Positions 42,499 to 47,635 of a stretch of DNA of 47,635 bases are shown one piece after another. The stretch is taken from assembly GCA_964607765.1 (NCBI GenBank), contig CAZSNT010000071.1, positions 1 to 47,635 of the forward strand, given 5' to 3'. How positions within the stretch are numbered: position 1 is the first letter of the stretch; each line of letters starts with the position of its first letter. The DNA comes from CAZSNT01 sp964607765 (GTDB lineage: Bacteria > Verrucomicrobiota > Lentisphaeria > Oligosphaerales > JABHEG01). Both the position numbers and the translations under genes were made by a program. The notes beneath the pieces were generated by a model. The model had not been told where the DNA came from, searched no databases, and saw only the letters and a program-made list of their open reading frames with translations.

Positions 42499-43437
42499 AT
42501 GGCGAAAGCCCCACGCAAGAAGGCGCAGCAGACCCGGGGAACCGTGCGACAGCAACGGCTCAACCTGATGTGGGACGGTGATGAACCGGCGCCCGACGAG
42601 ACCATGAGCGAGACGCTGGACGACGACGCGCAGGTCGGCGATGTCGATCCCGAACCGGCAGACGCTGAAACGCGTGAGCCGGAAGCGGAGACCGCCCTGG
42701 AGCAACACGCCGCGAAAAGCGGCGACGAGGCCGAAGACGCAGCCCCCGACCAGCCCGGACAGCCGTCCCGCGACGATGAACCCGCCAGCGACGGCAAGCG
42801 GCAGCAGGAACAGCAGCGAGAGAAGAGAGAATCCGCGGAAACCCGGATCATCGAGCTCGGTCCTGTAGACATGAGCGTGGGACAGGTGCTGCAGGAAGCG
42901 CGCGGGGCCGCCAACGTCACTATCGCCCAGGTTGCGCAGGAAACCAAGATCCGTAAACAGCTCATCGAGACGATCGAAAACGATCAGCTCGATGCTCTGC
43001 CCTCCCCCTTCTACGCCCGGTCCTACATCACCAAGCTCTGCCGGGAATACGGCATTGACGACGCCCCCGTCCTCGAGCAGTACACGAAGACGACGGGACA
43101 CGCCCCGCCCGGCCAGGCGGCCAGCCTCGTCGTGACCGCGGAGCAGACGGAAGCGGCAACCAAAGTCAAGTGGGGATTGGAGCCAAGCAAGGATGGCGGC
43201 GGCTGGGCGTGGACGCGCCTGCTGCGGACCCGTTACATTGTGGGTGCCATCATTGTCATGCTGGCGCTGCTCATTGCCGCCGCGGTCTTCCGGCAGCGCG
43301 CCCGGACTCGGGCGGCGCAGCAGTCCGTCCAGCCACCACCCGCGACCGACGGCACAGAGGCCCGTGACATCGGGCTGGATGAGTTTATCATCACACGGCC
43401 GCTCCCGCTCAAAGAACTGCCCGTCCCAAAGAACTAG
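42499..43437 (+). CDS. RodZ-like helix-turn-helix membrane protein
   Basis: This is a 312-residue protein. A 120-residue acidic, Pro/Gln/Glu-rich, probably disordered N-terminus precedes a HTH_25 domain (about 124-195; VGQVLQEARGAANVTIAQVA, LDALPSPFYARSYITKLC), which in RodZ contacts MreB. A membrane helix follows at about 250-267 (IVGAIIVMLALLIAAAVF), with a short C-terminal part outside. Classical RodZ has the HTH at the very N-terminus and a large periplasmic domain. Here the order is extended at the front and shortened at the back, so the specific role is uncertain. It lies 62 bp after ftsK and 9 bp before uvrA. Confidence 0.75.
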   Translation: MAKAPRKKAQQTRGTVRQQRLNLMWDGDEPAPDETMSETLDDDAQVGDVDPEPADAETREPEAETALEQHAAKSGDEAEDAAPDQPGQPSRDDEPASDGKRQQEQQREKRESAETRIIELGPVDMSVGQVLQEARGAANVTIAQVAQETKIRKQLIETIENDQLDALPSPFYARSYITKLCREYGIDDAPVLEQYTKTTGHAPPGQAASLVVTAEQTEAATKVKWGLEPSKDGGGWAWTRLLRTRYIVGAIIVMLALLIAAAVFRQRARTRAAQQSVQPPPATDGTEARDIGLDEFIITRPLPLKELPVPKN

Positions 43438-43446
43438 ACCGAGTCA

Positions 43447-46287
43447 ATGCCCAACCAGATCCGTATCGTCGGCGCACGCCAGCACAATCTCAAGAACATC
43501 GACGTCACAATGCCGCGGGAAGCACTCGTGGTCGTCACCGGTCTGAGCGGGTCCGGCAAGTCATCGCTGGCCTTTGACACACTGTACGCCGAAGGGCAGC
43601 GCCGCTACGTGGAGAGCCTCTCGGCGTACGCCCGCCAGTTCCTGGACCGCCTGCAGAAACCCGAGGTCGACCACATCGAGGGACTGTCGCCGGCCATCGC
43701 CATCGAACAGCGCTCCGCTGTCAGCAACCCGCGCTCCATTGTGGCCACCACCACAGACATCTACGACTACATGCGCTTGCTCTACGCACACGTCGGCGAG
43801 CCGCACTGCCCCCAGTGCGGCGATCGCATCGCCGGCCAGAGCGCCGAGAGCATCACTCAACAACTCGCAGCACTCGAGCCGGGCCGCAAGCTCATGCTCC
43901 TCGCCCCTTACGTCCGCGGCCGCAAAGGTGCGCACCGCGACGCGCTTGAGCGAATGCAGCGCGACGGATTCGTGCGCGCCCGGATCGACGGTGAGATCCA
44001 ACCCCTCGAAGACGCCATCCCGTTGGCCAAGACGCGGGCACACACGCTCGAAGCCGTGGTGGACCGACTCATTACCGGGCGCAGCTCGGTCAGCCGGCTG
44101 GCCGATTCCGTCGAGCTGGCGCTGCGGCTCGGTGACGGTGTCCTGGTCGCCCTGATCCAGCGCGACCCGGACGGCGAGTGGGCCGAGGAGACGTTCAGCG
44201 AGCACCTCGCCTGCATGAAATGCGGAGTCAGCTTCGGAGAACTGCTGCCGCGCGACTTCTCGTTCAACAGCCCCTACGGAGCGTGCCCAACCTGTCACGG
44301 ACTCGGCACCCGCATGGTCTTCATCCCCGAGCTCGTCGTGCCGGATCCGTCGCAGCGCCTGGACCGCAGAGCCGTCCCCCTCTGGCGCCGAGGCCCCAGA
44401 CGGCTGATCCGGCACTACAAGCACCTGCTGCGGTGCGTGGCCAAACACTACGGCTTCGAGCTCACATCGCGTTGGGGCGAACTGCCCGAGACGATCCGGC
44501 ACATCCTGCTGCACGGCAGCGACACGGAAGTGATCTGCTTCGATTTCTGGCGCCGCGGCAAACTCTACGAACAGCGCAAGCCGTTCGAGGGCATACTGCC
44601 GAACCTGCTGCGCCGGTACGCAGAGACGGAGAGCGAGACCGTGCGCGAACGGTTCCGCCAATGTATGGGCAAGGAACAGTGCCCCCAGTGCCGCGGCGCA
44701 CGACTGCGCCCTGAAGCACTCGCAACCACCGTGGGCGGGGCCGGCATCCACCAGTTGTGCAGCCTGTCGGTCGAGGCCGCGCTCGAGTTTGTCACCAACC
44801 TGCGGCTCGATGGCGAGAAGCAGACGATTGCAGCAGATATCCTCAAAGAGATCAGGCAGCGTCTCGGCTTCCTCGACGCTGTGGGCCTCGGCTACCTGAC
44901 CCTGGCACGGGAGAGCGCCACTCTGTCCGGCGGCGAGTCGCAGCGCATCCGGCTCGCCACTCAAGTCGGCAGCGGCCTGGCCGGCGTGCTCTACATCCTG
45001 GACGAACCCAGCATCGGACTGCATCAGAGGGACAACGGCCGGTTGCTGCACACACTCGAGGCCCTGCGCGACCAGGGCAACACGGTCATCGTCGTCGAAC
45101 ACGATATGGAAACGATCCGACGCGCCGACTACGTCGTCGATCTCGGCCCCGGCGCGGGCAGACACGGCGGCGAACTCGTGTGCGCCGGCACACCGGACCA
45201 GATCGCACGCAGCGAGCGCTCGCTCACCGGGCAGTTCCTGCGAGGCGAACGCTGCATCCCCGTGCCCCCGGCTCGCCTGCAAGGCAACGGCTCGACCGTC
45301 ACCATACACGGCGCCGAGGCACACAACCTGAAACGCGTCGACGTAACCGTCCCGCTCGGGACATTCTGCTGCGTGACAGGCGTCTCAGGCTCGGGCAAGA
45401 GTACGCTGGTCAACCACGTCCTCAGACGCGCACTCACCCAGCATTTCGGGTTCAAGACCGAGCCCCCCGGCAGGCATCGCAGCATCAGCGGCCTCGACAA
45501 TGTCGACAAGATGATTGTCATCGATCAGAGCCCCATTGGCAGGACACCGCGCTCCAACCCGGCCACCTACACCGACGCCTTCAACGTGATCCGCGAACTC
45601 TACTCCCGAGTGCCTGACGCCCGAGTCCGAGGCTACAAACCGGGACGCTTCAGCTTCAATGTCAAAGGCGGCCGCTGCGAAGAGTGCCGGGGCGACGGAA
45701 TGAAGAAGATAGAAATGCACTTCCTTCCGGATGTCTACGTCATGTGTGAAGCGTGCGAGGGCAGACGCTACAACCGCGAGACACTCGCCATCCGCTACCG
45801 CGGCCGTACAATCGCCGACGTGCTCGACATGACCGTCAACGAAGCCTGCGAACTGTTCGCCGCAGTGCCCAGGCTCAAGCGCCGACTCGACACGCTCCAA
45901 GCCGTAGGGCTCGGATACGTGCATCTCGGACAGGCCGCGACAACACTCTCCGGCGGCGAAGCACAGCGGGTCAAGCTCGCCGCGGAACTCGCACGCCGCC
46001 CCAAAGGACACACCCTCTACATCCTGGACGAACCCACCACCGGACTCCACGCCGCCGATATCGAGCAACTCCTGGGCGTGCTCCAGTCGCTGCGGGACAG
46101 CGGCAACACCGTGTTGGTCATCGAGCACAATCTCGACGTCATCAAGGTCGCCGACCACATCATCGACCTCGGCCCGGAAGGCGGCGATGACGGCGGCCGC
46201 GTCGTGGCTACCGGCACGCCCGAACAGGTCGCAGCCTGCGCCGACTCCTACACCGGCCAATACCTGCGCCGGGCACTCGACCTGTAG
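43447..46287 (+). CDS. uvrA: Excinuclease ABC subunit UvrA
   Basis: This 946-residue protein is the damage-recognising ATPase of nucleotide excision repair. The first ATPase half begins GLSGSGKSSLAFDTLYAEGQ, and the second has GVSGSGKSTLVNHVL. Signatures are LSGGESQRIRLATQV with LDEPSIGLHQRDN, and LSGGEAQRVKLAAEL with LDEPTTGLHAADI. Zinc-finger cysteines appear as CPQCGD, CMKCGV...CPTCHG and CEECRG...CEACEG. The length is standard. ATG 43447 follows the RodZ-like gene by 9 bp, with only a weak ribosome site, so its translation is probably coupled. Two copies of a short repeat follow the stop. Confidence 0.97.
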   Translation: MPNQIRIVGARQHNLKNIDVTMPREALVVVTGLSGSGKSSLAFDTLYAEGQRRYVESLSAYARQFLDRLQKPEVDHIEGLSPAIAIEQRSAVSNPRSIVATTTDIYDYMRLLYAHVGEPHCPQCGDRIAGQSAESITQQLAALEPGRKLMLLAPYVRGRKGAHRDALERMQRDGFVRARIDGEIQPLEDAIPLAKTRAHTLEAVVDRLITGRSSVSRLADSVELALRLGDGVLVALIQRDPDGEWAEETFSEHLACMKCGVSFGELLPRDFSFNSPYGACPTCHGLGTRMVFIPELVVPDPSQRLDRRAVPLWRRGPRRLIRHYKHLLRCVAKHYGFELTSRWGELPETIRHILLHGSDTEVICFDFWRRGKLYEQRKPFEGILPNLLRRYAETESETVRERFRQCMGKEQCPQCRGARLRPEALATTVGGAGIHQLCSLSVEAALEFVTNLRLDGEKQTIAADILKEIRQRLGFLDAVGLGYLTLARESATLSGGESQRIRLATQVGSGLAGVLYILDEPSIGLHQRDNGRLLHTLEALRDQGNTVIVVEHDMETIRRADYVVDLGPGAGRHGGELVCAGTPDQIARSERSLTGQFLRGERCIPVPPARLQGNGSTVTIHGAEAHNLKRVDVTVPLGTFCCVTGVSGSGKSTLVNHVLRRALTQHFGFKTEPPGRHRSISGLDNVDKMIVIDQSPIGRTPRSNPATYTDAFNVIRELYSRVPDARVRGYKPGRFSFNVKGGRCEECRGDGMKKIEMHFLPDVYVMCEACEGRRYNRETLAIRYRGRTIADVLDMTVNEACELFAAVPRLKRRLDTLQAVGLGYVHLGQAATTLSGGEAQRVKLAAELARRPKGHTLYILDEPTTGLHAADIEQLLGVLQSLRDSGNTVLVIEHNLDVIKVADHIIDLGPEGGDDGGRVVATGTPEQVAACADSYTGQYLRRALDL

Positions 46288-46297
46288 GCACCCCGCC

Positions 46298-46398
46298 ATC
46301 CCCTGCGCCAGCTGGAGGGCGAGCGTCCTCGCGAGCCGAGTCCTGCCCTCCCCCTCTATCCCCTGCGTCAGCCGGAGGGCGAGCGTCCTCGCGAGCCG
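46298..46398. repeat. Two 41-bp direct repeats after uvrA
   Basis: Copies at 46298-46338 and 46358-46398 agree at 39 of 41 positions. Each contains GGCGAGCGTCCTCGCGAGCC, within which GCGAG and CTCGC can pair around a 4-nt loop. The period is 60 bp. They lie directly after the uvrA stop and 139 bp from the convergent gene, so they may help end transcription; the repeated form looks more like a small dispersed element. Confidence 0.85.
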
Positions 46399-46536
46399 GC
46401 TCCGACAAAAAGCGCCCCCCACATCGCCACGGCCAGCAACCCATGTTCCCCACGTACAACCATTCTCTACTCCATGTCGAACGCGGCGCCCACTGCCCCC
46501 AATGTTCGATGGCCTGTCATCCATCCTGCGCTTGCG

Positions 46537-47415
46537 CTACCCGGAAGGTATCATCTTGAGGGTGATCCCCCGCTCCGTGCAGAAATCTCTGAATCTCGCC
46601 ATCTCCGTTTCTGAGTTCACCAGGGGCTCGGTGCCATCCGTATCGCAGCCTGGGGCCCACACGAGAACTGAGCCTCGCGGGAGAGTGCCAAGATGCTTCT
46701 TCAGATCGTCAACGGATTCGAGTTCAGTATTCGCTCCCTTGTGTCGGACGGTGAAAGTCCAGCAAGCTCTGGGGACGTCCGCGCTCTCCTCAAAGTGGAA
46801 CACCAATGACATCCAGTAGGTGTACGCTGCGTACGGGGGGAAAACGGGAGTGACGGTGTAATTGCCTTCCCTGTCGATCCGACCGTGCTTGTCATCGATC
46901 GTCACATCCGCCTCCCCGTTCTCAAACCAACCCGCGGAGTGGAACTTCGGCCTGATCGTCCAGTTTCCCTGCTTGTCTATGTACCCATATCTGCCCTCCA
47001 CGGACGCGGCGGCTAGTCCTTCCGAGAACGTGAGAGCATGATCGTAAGAAGGGCGGATCACGATGCTCCCCTCCTTGTCGATGTAGCCGTATTTCAAGCT
47101 GATCCTCACAGCGGCCAGTCCTTCGGAGAAACGCCCGGGCAGGATCCAAGTCGACTGCGGCCCTATCACGAAGCGCCCTTGCCGATCGATGAACCCATGC
47201 TGGGTCCCCAGCTTAACCCCAGCCAACCCCTCGGAGAAGACGCCCGCCAGGCCGAAGCGAGCCGGTATCACGAACTGCTGCCCTCTCCCCTGAGCCACAT
47301 ACCCGAACTTGCTCCCGTCCCATTTCGGCCGGAGCTTCACTTCGTCGCCAAGCACACAAGGATGGAGAGCCGCGAGAAGGAGCGTAGTCCAGACTATGAG
47401 TGTTGTCATCGTCAT
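46537..47415 (-). CDS. Exported WG-repeat protein
   Basis: This is a 292-residue protein with a signal peptide (TTLIVWTTLLLAALHPCVLG). The frame is open upstream to 47598, but ATG 47415 puts the signal peptide at the N-terminus. About five WG/KWG-type repeats follow: FGYVAQGRGQQFVIPARF, HGFIDRQGRFVIGP, YGYIDKEGSIVIRPSYD, YGYIDKQGNWTIRPKF and HGRIDREGNYTVTPVF, alternating with F(S/E)EGLA links. The last 110 residues form a different domain (WTFTVRHKGANTELES; VLVWAPGCDTDGTEPLVN) which I do not recognise. WG repeats build beta-propeller-like binding surfaces; the partner is unknown. No gene is seen between it and the right edge. Confidence 0.82.
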   Translation of the reverse strand: MTMTTLIVWTTLLLAALHPCVLGDEVKLRPKWDGSKFGYVAQGRGQQFVIPARFGLAGVFSEGLAGVKLGTQHGFIDRQGRFVIGPQSTWILPGRFSEGLAAVRISLKYGYIDKEGSIVIRPSYDHALTFSEGLAAASVEGRYGYIDKQGNWTIRPKFHSAGWFENGEADVTIDDKHGRIDREGNYTVTPVFPPYAAYTYWMSLVFHFEESADVPRACWTFTVRHKGANTELESVDDLKKHLGTLPRGSVLVWAPGCDTDGTEPLVNSETEMARFRDFCTERGITLKMIPSG

Positions 47416-47635
47416 CCCGGATCGAGCGTGGACATCACCGACGGGGGAACTCCCGGAGCGGGGAACGAACGGAAGCAGTTCGCTCCGTCTGAAGGCGAGA
47501 GTTACGGCTCGTATGGGGATGATCGGCTTCACTCTCTCTTGCTCCAGGCAACTCTGTGTAGAGCGAGATGGGCGCTCCCTACGTAAGCGTACGGCCATCC
47601 CGCCTTTTTCGCAACCACGCTATGTGGTAGAGTAG

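Overview
The window looks like a chromosomal scaffold piece (with one 100-N gap) from an uncultured, GC-rich bacterium of the PVC group. Lentisphaerota, Kiritimatiellota or Verrucomicrobiota fit best. The markers are a pseudopilin with the N-terminus typical of these phyla, a TIGR04073-type exosortase-associated protein, an HzsA-related exported cytochrome, exported methyltransferase-like/PQQ-propeller fusions, DUF4091 and collagen-binding-domain glycosidases, and many short intergenic repeats. This placement is an inference from gene families; no rRNA gene or other decisive taxonomic marker is present.

Layout. 1-4644: an exported di-haem HzsA-related protein followed by a GAF sensor histidine kinase. 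4601-9563 (minus): RNase D, then hypF-hypC-hypD for [NiFe]-hydrogenase maturation, with no hypE, hypA or hypB. 9578-9680: a 7-nt tandem repeat. 9664-11689 (minus): two tandem Gfo/Idh/MocA oxidoreductases. 11782-13115 (minus): three small membrane-associated proteins, one of them DUF1232-like. 13304-13483: a MITE-like element beside a GSCFA-domain gene. 14677-16783 (plus): a compact cluster of a DUF434-like small ORF, an archaeal-type tRNA-guanine transglycosylase lacking its C-terminal RNA-binding domains, and a homologue of Arm/FmrO 16S rRNA G1405 methyltransferases. A 47-bp inverted repeat closes it. 16927-18057 (minus): a radical-SAM/HhH protein of the DNA modification/repair family TIGR03916.

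18360-23725 (plus): two large exported proteins, each with a methyltransferase-like N-terminal domain and a PQQ-type beta-propeller. 23729-31880 (minus): a secreted carbohydrate-active block made of a DNRLRE/DUF4091 enzyme, a 1223-residue double-glycosidase/beta-lactamase-like fusion and a pseudopilin. 32159-33975 (minus): a zinc-type alcohol dehydrogenase overlapping a LysE-type exporter. 34112-36224 (plus): FabI-like enoyl-ACP reductase and an ArgD-type aminotransferase. 36340-38424: two divergent exported proteins (TIGR04073-type and an alanine/proline-tailed one) with similar promoter geometry. 38454-38932: repeat cluster and scaffold gap. 38980-39978 (minus): phosphomannose isomerase. 40082-46287 (plus): ftsK, a RodZ-like HTH protein and uvrA. 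46537-47415 (minus): a WG-repeat protein.

The strongest candidate for an undescribed system is the transglycosylase/methyltransferase pair at 14824-16783. Its catalytic residues are intact, the genes are one base apart, and no known pathway obviously accounts for the pairing. The second theme is the number of different short intergenic repeats, several lying exactly at gene ends or providing stop codons. No tRNA, rRNA, CRISPR array, transposase or phage gene was recognised.
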